A stretch of DNA of 64,000 bases from Stigonema ocellatum SAG 48.90 = DSM 106950 (GCA_016903675.1 JADQBA010000010.1:1-64000), one strand, 5' to 3'; positions 42,296 to 52,006 are shown, counted from the first letter of the stretch. Translations and numbers: made by a program. The notes: a model not told the origin generated them from the letters alone.

Positions 42296-44947
42296 ATGAC
42301 CCAAGAAGAAGTAAGATTGGCAGCAGACCGCGATCGCACAGCCTACTGGAAACGTTGGGGTTCCTACCTAAGCGAACGGCAGTGGGGAACGGTGCGGGAA
42401 GACTATAGCCCTGATGGTACCGCCTGGGAATTCTTCCCCCACGACCATGCCCGCTCCCGCGCCTACCGCTGGGGAGAGGATGGGATTGCGGGAATTTCAG
42501 ATAATCATCAGCAACTGTGTTTTGCTATTGCTCTGTGGAACGGTGAGGATGCCATTCTCAAGGAGAGAATTTTCGGTCTAACTGGGACTGAAGGGAATCA
42601 CGGGGAAGATGTTAAAGAATACTACTTCTATCTGGACAACACCCCCACCCACTCCTACATGAAATATCTTTACAAGTATCCTCAAGCTGCTTTCCCCTAT
42701 ACCCAGTTAGTAGAGGAAAATCGGCGTCGAGGTCGCCAGGGTCTAGAGTTTGAATTAATCGATACGGGTTTATTTGCTGAGAACCGCTACTTTGATGTAT
42801 TCGTTGAGTACGCCAAGGCTTCACCCGAAGACATTTTGATTCAAGTCAGTGTAGTCAACCGAGGACCGGAAGCAAAAACGCTGCATCTGCTGCCAACGCT
42901 CTGGTTTCGTAATACCTGGTCTTGGAATTCTAGTCAACAGAAGCCGTGGCTAAAAATTAGCGAATCTAACTCTAACCTCAGCGTTATCGAAGCTTACCAC
43001 CCCTCCCTAGGAACCCGATGGCTCTACTGCAATGGAACTCCAGAACTACTATTTACAGAAAATGAAACTAACAATGAAAGATTGTTTGGCGTAGACAATC
43101 CTTCAGCATACGTCAAAGATGGAATTAACAATTATGTCGTAGACGGGCAAAAAGCAGCTGTCAATCCAAATCGGATCGGCACAAAGGTTTCATCTCGTTA
43201 TGAATTACAAATCGGTGCAGGCGAAACCAAAATCGTGCGGCTGCGGTTAAGTGACTTGCAAAATTTAACTGAACCATTCGAGACACAGTTTGACACAGTT
43301 TGGCAGCAGCGCCAACGCGAAGCAGATGAATTTTATCACCGGATCTGTCCGTTTCCAGTGTCAGAAGACAGGCGTAATGTTCAGCGACAGGCATTTGCTG
43401 GCATGTTGTGGAGTAAACAATTTTACTACTACGTCATTGAGGAATGGCTAAAAGGTGATCCTGCGGGTCCGCCGCCACCAGAATCGCGTCTTTTGGGCAG
43501 AAACCATGAATGGTTTCATGTATTTAACGATGACATACTTTCCATGCCCGATAAATGGGAATACCCTTGGTTTGCGGCTTGGGATTTAGCTTTTCATGTC
43601 ATTCCGCTCTCCATGATTGACCCAGATTTTGCCAAGCTGCAACTCAGCCGCTTGACACGGGAGTGGTATATGCATCCTAACGGTCAGCTACCAGCCTATG
43701 AATGGGCTTTTGGCGATGTCAATCCGCCCGTACATGCTTGGGCTGCATGGCAGGTTTATCAGATTGAGCAAAAAATCTATGGTCATGCAGATAAAAAATT
43801 TCTGGAGCGGGTCTTCCAAAAATTACTGTTGAACTTTACTTGGTGGGTTAACCGGAAGGATTTCTCTGGCAGAAATATCTTTCAGGGTGGCTTTCTAGGC
43901 ATGGATAATATTGGTGTCTTCAACCGTAGCGCTCAACTGCCAACTGGTGGATATTTGCAACAAGCAGATGGCACAAGTTGGATGGCGATGTATTGTCTGG
44001 ATATGCTGACCATCGCCCTGGAGTTAGCAAAAGAAAATTCCGCCTATGAAGACATCGCCAGCAAGTTTTTTGAGCATTTCCTCTACATTGCTGATGCCAT
44101 GAACGGCGTTGGTGATGCCGAAATAGCACTGTGGGATGAAGATGATGGCTTTTACTACGATGCCCTGCATTCCCCAGATGGTCATCAATTCCCGATGAAA
44201 GTGCGATCGCTAGTGGGGCTGATGCCATTGTGTGCCGTTAGCATCTTAGAACCAGAAACCTTGGAGCGCTTCCCAGGCTTTAGGCAACGGACGGAATGGT
44301 TTATTCAGAATCGTCCTGACCTGACACAAAATATCGCTTGCATGCAGAAACAAGGTATTGGTGAGCGCCGACTGCTAGCGATTACTTCTCCTGATAAACT
44401 CCGTCGCATCCTGCAAAAGATGTTAGATGCAACAGAATTTTTCAGTCCTTATGGTATTCGCTCTGTTTCTAAAATTCATCAGTCCCATCCCTACATCTTG
44501 ACTGTGGATGGACAGCAATATCGAGTAGATTACGAACCAGCCGAGTCCACTACAGAAATGTTTGGTGGTAATTCCAACTGGCGCGGTCCAGTTTGGTTTC
44601 CCATCAATTATCTACTACTCAAATCGCTGCAAAAGTTCCATCACTACTTCGGCGACGATTTCAAAATTGAGTGTCCAACTGGTTCTGGGCAAATGATGAC
44701 ACTCCAAGAAGTAGCAATTGAATTAGCTCAAAGGCTGGTACAAATTTTTCTCACAGATACTTCTGGTCGGCGACCTTTTTATGGTGGAACGGAAAAATTT
44801 CAAACTGACCCAAATTGGCACGACCTGATTCTGTTCAATGAATACTTTCATGGAGAGAACGGTGCTGGTATCGGTGCCAGCCATCAAACTGGTTGGACTG
44901 GTTTAGTCGCCCAATTAATCCAGCAGTGTGGAGAACATCTATTTTAA
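42296..44947 (+). CDS. MGH1/GH63-like glycoside hydrolase
   Basis: 883 residues from the ATG at 42296; a GTG at 42272 is possible. The N-terminal beta-sandwich domain (to ~residue 330, KRWGSYLSERQWGTVREDYS, AWEFFPHDHARSRAYRWGED) and the large (alpha/alpha)6 barrel (~350-880, WSKQFYYYVIEEWLKGDP, WDLAFHVIPLSMIDPDFAK, PPVHAWAAWQVY, GGNSNWRGPVWFPINYLLL, HQTGWTGLVA) match the large bacterial GH63/MGH1-like glucosidases. Asp and Glu residues in NPPVHAWA/YEWAFGDVN and in the C-terminal part are candidates for the acid pair. The likely reaction is release of glucose from a small glucoside or glucan. It follows the glucose-dehydrogenase-like SDR by 57 bp. Confidence 0.85.
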   Translation: MTQEEVRLAADRDRTAYWKRWGSYLSERQWGTVREDYSPDGTAWEFFPHDHARSRAYRWGEDGIAGISDNHQQLCFAIALWNGEDAILKERIFGLTGTEGNHGEDVKEYYFYLDNTPTHSYMKYLYKYPQAAFPYTQLVEENRRRGRQGLEFELIDTGLFAENRYFDVFVEYAKASPEDILIQVSVVNRGPEAKTLHLLPTLWFRNTWSWNSSQQKPWLKISESNSNLSVIEAYHPSLGTRWLYCNGTPELLFTENETNNERLFGVDNPSAYVKDGINNYVVDGQKAAVNPNRIGTKVSSRYELQIGAGETKIVRLRLSDLQNLTEPFETQFDTVWQQRQREADEFYHRICPFPVSEDRRNVQRQAFAGMLWSKQFYYYVIEEWLKGDPAGPPPPESRLLGRNHEWFHVFNDDILSMPDKWEYPWFAAWDLAFHVIPLSMIDPDFAKLQLSRLTREWYMHPNGQLPAYEWAFGDVNPPVHAWAAWQVYQIEQKIYGHADKKFLERVFQKLLLNFTWWVNRKDFSGRNIFQGGFLGMDNIGVFNRSAQLPTGGYLQQADGTSWMAMYCLDMLTIALELAKENSAYEDIASKFFEHFLYIADAMNGVGDAEIALWDEDDGFYYDALHSPDGHQFPMKVRSLVGLMPLCAVSILEPETLERFPGFRQRTEWFIQNRPDLTQNIACMQKQGIGERRLLAITSPDKLRRILQKMLDATEFFSPYGIRSVSKIHQSHPYILTVDGQQYRVDYEPAESTTEMFGGNSNWRGPVWFPINYLLLKSLQKFHHYFGDDFKIECPTGSGQMMTLQEVAIELAQRLVQIFLTDTSGRRPFYGGTEKFQTDPNWHDLILFNEYFHGENGAGIGASHQTGWTGLVAQLIQQCGEHLF

Positions 44948-44950
44948 GAT

Positions 44951-44996
44951 TACAGCAGTTTTCAGCGGTTTAGACCACACTTTTGCTACGAGTCCA
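44951..44996. mobile_element. Truncated MITE of the TACAGC...GCTGTA family
   Basis: ATTACAGCAGTTTTCAGCGG then TTTAGACCACACTTTTGC matches one end of the mini-elements at 55382-55481 and 58969-59059. The other end is missing. Confidence 0.55.
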
Positions 44997-45129
44997 ACGA
45001 GCGCGTGAGAGCATTCTCGCGGCTTTTCGCGCATCCGTGAACACCCTACGTTGCAGGAGGTGCATCTCACGGTAAACCTATGCCTTCTTAGGGTGATGGG
45101 AGGATGTCAACCCGTACTGAGGTAAGCAT

Positions 45130-46551
45130 ATGCAGCCCGAACCGAAAATAAACGTCCTTATGGTGGACGACGATCCGAAAAATTTGTTGGCTTTGGAGGC
45201 GATACTGAACAGCCTCGGTCAGAATTTGGTAAAGGCTCATTCGGGTGCGGAAGCTTTAAAATGTCTGCTCAATCAGGATTTTGCATTGATTTTGCTCGAC
45301 GTTCAGATGCCAGGGATGAATGGCTTTGAGACGGCAAAGTTGATTCGAGAACGAGAGCGATCGCGCTACACCCCGATCATTTTCTTAACAGCGTTCACCA
45401 CCAATGACGATCTCATGTTCAAAAGTTATTCTCTTGGTGCGGTGGACTACTTAATAAAGCCAATTTCGCCAGAAATATTGAAATTAAAGGTCACGGTGTT
45501 TGTTGACCTGTTTAAGAAGACAGAAGAGGTGAAACGACAAGCGGCACAACTTAAAATGCAAGAGCTTCAGATGTTATCTCAACAACACGAAAAGCTCATT
45601 GCCTTAGGTAAGCTGGCTGCTGGACTTGCCCATGAACTGAATAATCCAGCATCAGCAGCACGTCGGGCTGCGGGACATTTGTGCTATAAAATGCAGGTTT
45701 TACAGTCTCTTGCCCTTAGATGTATTGCGCAACACCTGATGCCGACTCAATTAGAACAGATTTTGCAGCTAAAGCGTGATGCTATTCAACACGCTGCTAC
45801 ATTCAAGCATTTGGATTCTTTAGCTCTAATTGATTTGGAAGATGAGCTGATGGGTTGGCTAAAGTCACATGGGGTTGCTGATGAGTGGAGACTTGCTCCT
45901 ACCCTGGTTACCGGCGGACTTAATACTCTTGCCTTAGAAGCGATTAACGAGCAGGTGGGGAGCGATGCACTCAACGATGTACTGACTTGGCTAGAAGCAA
46001 CGCTGAGTGTTGCAAGTGTGGTGAATGTGCTGGAGCAGAGTACTGATCGAATCTTTGAGATAGTCAAGGCTATGAAGGCCTATACCTACATGGATCAGGC
46101 TCTCCTACAGGATGTAGATTTACATGAAGGCCTCGACAACACCCTTACTATTTTAGACTACAAGCTAAAATCGCGCAACGTCATAGTCATACGCCAGTAT
46201 TCCGAAAACCTACCATGCATTCCAGCCTACGGAAGTGCACTGAATCAAGTGTGGACGAATCTGATTGACAACGCCATCGACGCTGTAGGCGAGGGGGGTA
46301 AGATTTGGGTGCGTACGTCAAAACAGAAGGATGACGTCATAGTGGAAATTGCAGATAACGGACCTGGTATTCCCCCTGAGATTCAGTCTCGGATCTTTGA
46401 GCCGTTTTTTACAACTAAGGATGTGGGTGAAGGAACAGGGTTGGGTCTGGAAGTTGCTTATCGGATTGTCGTCGGTCAGCACAAAGGAGACATTCGCTGC
46501 TTTTCAAAGCCGGGGGATACCCGCTTTCAGGTTATTTTACCATCTGCCTAA
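45130..46551 (+). CDS. Receiver-histidine kinase hybrid
   Basis: 473 residues. Residues 1-125 are a receiver with VDDDPKN, phospho-acceptor Asp in LLDVQMPGMNGF and the Thr/Lys pair in FLTAFTT and YLIKPIS. A coiled linker leads to the H-box LAAGLAHELNNPAS (~167) and an ATPase with NLIDNAIDAVGE, ADNGPGIP, FEPFFTT and GTGLGLEVAYRI. From the H-box to the end it is paralogous to the cNMP-kinase at 15455, including the unusual ~160-residue helical stretch between H-box and ATPase (W-L-x-S-H-G/D-V, APTLV-x-x-GL). Two kinases sharing a core but carrying different input domains suggest converging inputs on one pathway. Soluble. The start is the ATG at 45130. Confidence 0.9.
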   Translation: MQPEPKINVLMVDDDPKNLLALEAILNSLGQNLVKAHSGAEALKCLLNQDFALILLDVQMPGMNGFETAKLIRERERSRYTPIIFLTAFTTNDDLMFKSYSLGAVDYLIKPISPEILKLKVTVFVDLFKKTEEVKRQAAQLKMQELQMLSQQHEKLIALGKLAAGLAHELNNPASAARRAAGHLCYKMQVLQSLALRCIAQHLMPTQLEQILQLKRDAIQHAATFKHLDSLALIDLEDELMGWLKSHGVADEWRLAPTLVTGGLNTLALEAINEQVGSDALNDVLTWLEATLSVASVVNVLEQSTDRIFEIVKAMKAYTYMDQALLQDVDLHEGLDNTLTILDYKLKSRNVIVIRQYSENLPCIPAYGSALNQVWTNLIDNAIDAVGEGGKIWVRTSKQKDDVIVEIADNGPGIPPEIQSRIFEPFFTTKDVGEGTGLGLEVAYRIVVGQHKGDIRCFSKPGDTRFQVILPSA

Positions 46552-46747
46552 TCGAATTGGGATAACTATAGCAATCCTATTTAAGATCCGAACAAGGAGG
46601 ACAAGGGGGACAAGGGAGAGGTGTTTGTAATTCCTGCACGGATTGCGATAATACGGTTTCTGTGTGAAGATGCTCCCCCCTGCTTCCCTGCCCCGTTAAT
46701 CATAAATCTTCAACCGGACGCCATATCAGGCACGGTATCGATGATAC

Positions 46748-46790
46748 CGAAACATTGCAAACTTGCTGCAAAACATAGACCCTTGTGGTC
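46748..46790 (+). promoter_or_regulatory. CGAAA-box E
   Basis: Plus strand CGAAACATTGCAAACTTG, CTG, CAAAACATAGACCCTTG, then TGGTC. The clearest example of the direct repeat: CGAAACATTGcAaaCTTG against CaAAACATaG-AccCTTG. The sequence after it (ACTCAAAGACTTACGAAAAA then GTCTCTACCATTTC) parallels that after box D. It is ~360 bp upstream of the efflux genes and oriented toward them. Confidence 0.78.
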
Positions 46791-46881
46791 GTACTTCACT
46801 ATTCATAAAATTTTACTCAAAGACTTACGAAAAAGTCTCTACCATTTCTAGTCCAATACAGTTGGTGTTAAGCACCACCCC

Positions 46882-46914
46882 AGAAACCCGGTTTCTTAAA
46901 GAAACCGGGTTTCT
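46882..46914. repeat. Perfect 16-bp inverted repeat AGAAACCCGGTTTCTT
   Basis: Arms 46882-46897 and 46899-46914 are perfect reverse complements with a 1-nt loop. The same AGAAACCCGGTTTC arm occurs, separated by ~40 bp, inside the mini-element at 52250-52378. GGGGACAA units (46596-46616) and a solo mini-element end (47115-47145) occupy other parts of this 600-bp gap. Confidence 0.75.
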
Positions 46915-47151
46915 AAGACCTCAGCACTTACCCACCAAGCGTATTGATTTCTAGTCAATAATCTATCCCTCTTTTATCACTTTGGGGAGATAAAAATAAT
47001 GCTAATTTGGGCAAAGCCTTTGTGCAAATGGGTTTGGCGTTCAAATCCCAGTTTTTGGTCACGAAGGCTTTACCCACGCAAATATTCTTTGAAGAGAGTA
47101 ACAAAAGAGGGCTTATAGCAGTACTCCTAAATAATTCGTGAGATTCTCTCT

Positions 47152-48387
47152 GTGCAGCAACTCAATGTCCCCCTCTCAGTTAAACTGCTCAATGCAGCGC
47201 TCCTAGTCTCATTGATGACCAGTGCCTGTAGCAAGCCGCCCAAAGCAGCTACTGCACGACCCGCAGTTCCTGTAAAATTGCAGAAAGTTCAATACGGCAC
47301 CATTGAAGTTGCTTCCGACTACGTAGGCCATCTGGAAGCAACAAAGCGAGCAACATTAAAATCGGAAATAGAAGGTCGCATCACTCAAATCGCTGATGTC
47401 AAAGGGAAGAGAGTGAAGGAGGGTGAGCCGCTGGTGAAATTGCGTCCCGACAAGACTTATCCGCAGTTACAAGCGGCTCAAGCCCAGGTTAAGGCTAACG
47501 AGGCTGCTCTCAATACAGCCAAAGCGCAACTCCTTTCCGCACAAGCAGACCGAACCAACGCCATGACTAATGTCCGCTTGCAAGAAGTACAGTATCAGCG
47601 AACATTTGCTCTTGTAAAGGAGGGCGCACAAGCCAAACAGCAATTAGACATTCAAATCCAACAACGTGACTCAGCACTGGGGACACTCCGCGCCGCTGAC
47701 GAGAAGGTGAAAGCAGCGGCAGCTAGCGTTGAACAAGCAAATTCAAACCTTGCCCAAGCCAAGGCACAAGTGGCAGTTAGCAATGTGGATTTGCAGTATA
47801 AGCAAGTGAATGCGCCGATAACAGGAATTGCTGGGGATTTCTCGGTCAAGGTGGGGGAGTATGTTAGAACTGGTGATACCCTAACCACTATCACCCGCAA
47901 CGATGTTTTAAGCCTGAACATTTCCGTTAACTCAAGCAAGCTGAGCCTGGGAGTGCCAGTAAAATTATTTGATGCAACAGGCAGCAAGCAGATCGCCACG
48001 GGGCAGATTTCTTTTATTTCTCCCCAAGTAGATAGCCAAACCCAGACAGTCCTGACCAAAGCTCATTTTCTTAATACTGACGGCAGCTTGCGAGATGGGC
48101 AGTTTGTCCATGCCAAAATCGTGTGGAGCAGCAAACAGGGTCTTGTCATTCCTACGGAGGCGGTCACAAAGATCGGCAGTGAGAACTTTGTCTATACGAT
48201 CCAAAAGGCAAATTCATCTGCAGCAGGAGAGCCACAACAACTTGTGGCTCGAAAAAAGGCTGTGAAGTTAGGTGATCCCCAAGGGCAGAATTATCCCGTC
48301 GTTGCTGGGGTCGAGCCTAACGACCGGATTGTCGTATCGGGTATTCTCAGCCTGAACGATGGTACTCCCATCCAACCTCAATCATAA
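47152..48387 (+). CDS. RND efflux periplasmic adaptor (HlyD/AcrA-like lipoprotein)
   Basis: 411 residues, GTG start at 47152 with no strong ribosome binding site. Signal peptide with lipobox LMTSAC (Cys ~residue 26), a lipoyl/barrel-sandwich hybrid split around a long alpha-helical hairpin (~95-200, rich in A-x-x-Q-x-x-L heptads: AAQAQVKANEAALNTAKAQL), then beta-barrel and membrane-proximal domains. It links the inner-membrane RND pump encoded 39 bp downstream to an outer-membrane channel; no TolC-type gene is in the window. Box E lies upstream. Substrate unknown. Confidence 0.92.
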   Translation: MQQLNVPLSVKLLNAALLVSLMTSACSKPPKAATARPAVPVKLQKVQYGTIEVASDYVGHLEATKRATLKSEIEGRITQIADVKGKRVKEGEPLVKLRPDKTYPQLQAAQAQVKANEAALNTAKAQLLSAQADRTNAMTNVRLQEVQYQRTFALVKEGAQAKQQLDIQIQQRDSALGTLRAADEKVKAAAASVEQANSNLAQAKAQVAVSNVDLQYKQVNAPITGIAGDFSVKVGEYVRTGDTLTTITRNDVLSLNISVNSSKLSLGVPVKLFDATGSKQIATGQISFISPQVDSQTQTVLTKAHFLNTDGSLRDGQFVHAKIVWSSKQGLVIPTEAVTKIGSENFVYTIQKANSSAAGEPQQLVARKKAVKLGDPQGQNYPVVAGVEPNDRIVVSGILSLNDGTPIQPQS

Positions 48388-48425
48388 AACGATCCTGTAG
48401 ATCCTTTAGCCGCCTGTTTACATCT

Positions 48426-51400
48426 ATGAGTTTTGCTGACAATTTCATTAAGCGACCAGTTTTAACCACTGTTTGCACCATCGTGATTTTGCTGGCAGGC
48501 GGGATCTCCATCCCCCTACTGCCCATTGCTAAGTTACCGCAGATTGCTCCGTCACAAATCAGTGTGACAGCTAGTTATATCGGTGCCGATGCGAAAACAG
48601 CAGAAGACAACGTCACTACCGCCATGGAGCGCAAAATTAACGGTGTTGAGGGCATGAAATATATGTCCTCAAATACTAGCAATGACGGCATCACGAACAT
48701 TTCTGTTTACTTTCCTACAGAATACAACGGCGATATTGCCCAGGTTAATGTCCAAAATCGGGTGTCCCAAGCCCAACCTAGTCTACCACAAGCCGTCATC
48801 CAAACCGGCGTCACAACCCTGAAGGCATCCCCGAATATCCTCTTAGCGATCGCCGTCTACTCAGAAAAAGACAAGAACGGCAAGTACCTGTACGATGACA
48901 AATTTATCAGCAACTACGTTGACCTGTTCATCACAGATGAAATGAATCGCATCAGTGGTGTTGGTCAAACCAGAATAGCTGGAGAACGCAAATATGCCAT
49001 GCGCATCTGGTTAGATCCTAATAAACTGGCGAGTCGGGGTCTGACGGCGCAGGATGTCGTCAATACTATCCAGGAACAGAACATCCAGCTAGGGGCTGGA
49101 AAAATTGGTCAGGAGCCAGCCCCAGCAGGGCAAAAATATGAAATTGCCCTGCGATCGGTTGGTCGGTTCACCACTGCTGCTGAAGCTGAAGACATGGTCT
49201 TGAAAGTGGGTACTGATGGCACCCTGATCAAGATCAAAGATGTGGGTAGGGCAGAACTGGGAGCGGAAGATTACAGCACGAGTGGGATCTTTAACAAGGC
49301 TCCTGCCGTGGCGCTTCTGATCTATCAACTTCCCGGCAGCAATGCCCTTGATGTTGCCAATGCCCTCAAAGAAAAACTCGCCGATCTCCAAAAGAATTTT
49401 CCACCGGGAATGAAAGCTGAGGTTGCCTTTGACACAACTTTGTTTGTGAACGCTTCCATCGAAGACGTGATCATCACCCTAGTTGAAGCCATCTTGCTAG
49501 TGATTTTGGTCATCTTTATCTTCTTGCAGGACTGGCGCACCACCATCATTCCCGCCATTGCCGTTCCCGTCTCCCTGATTGGGGCCATGGCTTTTCTGCT
49601 GCTGTTCAAGTTTGAGATCAACCAGCTGACCACCTTTGCTTTGGTGTTGGCCACGGGTCTGGTGGTGGATGATGGGATCTTGGTGGTGGAAGCTATCTCT
49701 ACCAAAATATCTCAGGGGATGACGCCTAAGCAGGCAGCAATAGCTGCCATGGAAGAACTGACTGGGGCAGTTATTGCTACTTCCATTGTCTTGATGGCGG
49801 TGTTTGTCCCTGTTACCTTCTTCCCTGGCACCACGGGCATCGTCTACAAACAATTTGCCCTCACCATCGTTTTCGCCATCGCCATTTCCACCTTTAACGC
49901 CCTGACCTTCTCCCCCGCTATGTCAGCCATCCTCCTGCATCCAGAGCAGGAAATTGGAGGGCCCCTAGGCTGGTTTTTTCACATGTTTAATCGCGGGTTT
50001 GACAGGGTAAAAGGGGGATACAAGGGATTGCTCGAGTTTTTTAACCGTATTAGGTTTATCATCATCGCAGTTTTTATTGCTGGTTTGCTAACAACAGGCT
50101 GGATTTACCAGATTGTTCCCCAGGGGTTTATTCCTGACGAAGACCAGGGTTATTTCTTCGTAATTGTTCAAGCACCAGGGGGGGTTTCTCTAAAATACAC
50201 CGAACAGGTTGTAAACCAGGTTAGCGAGGAAGTGATGGCAACTCCCGGAGTCGAGACGAGTTTCGGCATTTCTGGCTTTGGGTTTACGGGCAACGGTTCC
50301 AACCAAGCACTTATGTTTGCTAAACTCAAAGACTGGAAGGAGCGCCCAAAAGATTCTGAGTCTGTCTTTGGGATTACTCAAAAGTTGAATGGGGTATTTC
50401 GCCAAAAAATCACAGCTGCCCAGGTAATAGCTGTTAATGCTCCTCCAGTTGATGGTTTAAGCAATTTCGGTGGCGTCGAGTTTCAACTCCAAAATCGCGG
50501 TGCCCTGCCGATGGACATTCTGATTGCCAATGCTAATAAGCTAATAGATGCAGCCAGTAAGAAACCTGAAATAGGGCGTGTTTTTACCCAATTCACACCC
50601 TACGTGCCTCAGATGTCGCTCTCCATCGACCGCAACCAGGCGAAAGCACAAAACATCCGTATTGACGACATCTTCAATACCTTGCAGACCTATTTAGGCT
50701 CTGACTATGTAAACCAATTCGTTCTCGGACCGCGCCTGTATCGGGTGTATGCCCAGGCAGAAGGGGAGTTTCGTTCCAGTCCTGAGGATATTAGTCACCT
50801 GTATGTTCGCTCTCAGGATAATAAGCTGGTGCAACTGACCAACCTTGTGAAAGTAGAACGTTTTACCTATCCGCCAACCATTACTCACTATAATGTGTAC
50901 CAGGCGATCGATATCATTGCCAGTCCGGCTCCTGGGTACAGCACTGGACAAACTATCCAAGTTATGGAGGAACTGGCAAACCAGATTTTGGATCCGGGAT
51001 TTAAGGGAGTATGGACAGGGACTGCCTTGGAACAGACATCAGCGGGTAATAGTGCGGTCATCATTTTCGGCTTGGCATTTGTCATGATTTTTTTGGTGCT
51101 GTCAGCTCAGTATGAAAGCTACGTTGACCCCACGATCATCTTGCTCACCGTCCCCCTAGCCATCTTGGGTGCACTTGGCACAATTTGGTTTCGGGCAAAT
51201 GTGTTAATGGTTGGTGGTGTGTGGCCTGCCGTCAGCAATGATATCTACTGTCAGGTTGCTCTGGTGATGCTGATTGGTCTGGCGAGTAAGAATGCGATTC
51301 TGATTGTGGAATTTGCCAATGAGGCCCATCACAAGGAAGGGATGAGCATTAGCAAGGCAGCGGTACACGCAGCACAACAGCGATTGCGACCGATTTTGAT

Positions 51401-51683
51401 GACTGCTGTTGCTGCTTTGGTAGGTTTTTGGCCTCTGGTGATCGCTAGTGGTGCTGGCGCTATGAGCCGTTGGTCTTTGGGGACAGCAATCTTTGGCGGG
51501 TTGTTGTTGGCGACAATTATGAGTTTGTTGTTGGTACCTACTCTATATATTGTGGTTAAGAACCTAGAAATCAGCCTTCTCAAGGGTGGTAAGCCGAAGC
51601 CACCTTCATCTCCGACATCTGGGGCGTCCTCAACAGTGCCTGAGTTACAGCATGCATCTGAGAGTACTGGAATTTCAAAATGA
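48426..51683 (+). CDS. RND (HAE1/AcrB-type) multidrug efflux transporter
   Basis: 1085 residues, twelve transmembrane segments and two large periplasmic loops. The proton-relay Asp pair is in ATGLVVDDGILVVEA (TM4) and the relay Lys in GLASKNAILIVEFANE (TM10). The N-terminal FIKRPVLTTVCTIVILLAGG is the family signature. It exports hydrophobic or amphiphilic compounds with proton influx, in complex with the adaptor encoded upstream. A Ser/Pro-rich C-terminal tail ends it. With the aldehyde and aromatic-acid enzymes of the island, export of a toxic metabolite is a plausible role, but the sequence does not show specificity. Confidence 0.94.
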   Translation: MSFADNFIKRPVLTTVCTIVILLAGGISIPLLPIAKLPQIAPSQISVTASYIGADAKTAEDNVTTAMERKINGVEGMKYMSSNTSNDGITNISVYFPTEYNGDIAQVNVQNRVSQAQPSLPQAVIQTGVTTLKASPNILLAIAVYSEKDKNGKYLYDDKFISNYVDLFITDEMNRISGVGQTRIAGERKYAMRIWLDPNKLASRGLTAQDVVNTIQEQNIQLGAGKIGQEPAPAGQKYEIALRSVGRFTTAAEAEDMVLKVGTDGTLIKIKDVGRAELGAEDYSTSGIFNKAPAVALLIYQLPGSNALDVANALKEKLADLQKNFPPGMKAEVAFDTTLFVNASIEDVIITLVEAILLVILVIFIFLQDWRTTIIPAIAVPVSLIGAMAFLLLFKFEINQLTTFALVLATGLVVDDGILVVEAISTKISQGMTPKQAAIAAMEELTGAVIATSIVLMAVFVPVTFFPGTTGIVYKQFALTIVFAIAISTFNALTFSPAMSAILLHPEQEIGGPLGWFFHMFNRGFDRVKGGYKGLLEFFNRIRFIIIAVFIAGLLTTGWIYQIVPQGFIPDEDQGYFFVIVQAPGGVSLKYTEQVVNQVSEEVMATPGVETSFGISGFGFTGNGSNQALMFAKLKDWKERPKDSESVFGITQKLNGVFRQKITAAQVIAVNAPPVDGLSNFGGVEFQLQNRGALPMDILIANANKLIDAASKKPEIGRVFTQFTPYVPQMSLSIDRNQAKAQNIRIDDIFNTLQTYLGSDYVNQFVLGPRLYRVYAQAEGEFRSSPEDISHLYVRSQDNKLVQLTNLVKVERFTYPPTITHYNVYQAIDIIASPAPGYSTGQTIQVMEELANQILDPGFKGVWTGTALEQTSAGNSAVIIFGLAFVMIFLVLSAQYESYVDPTIILLTVPLAILGALGTIWFRANVLMVGGVWPAVSNDIYCQVALVMLIGLASKNAILIVEFANEAHHKEGMSISKAAVHAAQQRLRPILMTAVAALVGFWPLVIASGAGAMSRWSLGTAIFGGLLLATIMSLLLVPTLYIVVKNLEISLLKGGKPKPPSSPTSGASSTVPELQHASESTGISK

Positions 51684-51774
51684 AAGCCCTGAAGCTTTTC
51701 TAACGTTGAAATTTCACACCTTTATGGAAGACTCTAAAACTATAAATGCTTGACTTTGTCAAGGGGTTAAACTG

Positions 51775-52002
51775 ATGAATTACAGAATAATTGTGTTTTC
51801 AGCAATTATGACTGCCATGGCTGGTGCGGTTATCAGCCTTTCCGCTCTCCAAATGGGTAACAAAGATTTTAACCAACCTAAATATCAAAGTCAATCCTAC
51901 AAAGACTTGCGAGAACATTATACTCATATCGGTACATTTCTGGGATTTACTTTGGGTGCTGGGCTAGAGTGTGTACGACAGCTAAAGTCTAAAAGAGAAT
52001 GA
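51775..52002 (+). CDS. Small hypothetical membrane protein
   Basis: 75 residues, AAGGGG ribosome binding site before the ATG at 51775. One clear N-terminal hydrophobic segment (IVFSAIMTAMAGAVISLSAL, residues ~6-25) and a shorter one near residue 52 (THIGTFLGFTLGAGLE). The end is basic (LKSKRE). The family is unknown to me. It follows the pump gene by 91 bp and may be in the same transcript. A run of mini-elements begins right after its stop codon. Confidence 0.65.
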   Translation: MNYRIIVFSAIMTAMAGAVISLSALQMGNKDFNQPKYQSQSYKDLREHYTHIGTFLGFTLGAGLECVRQLKSKRE

Positions 52003-52006
52003 ATAA

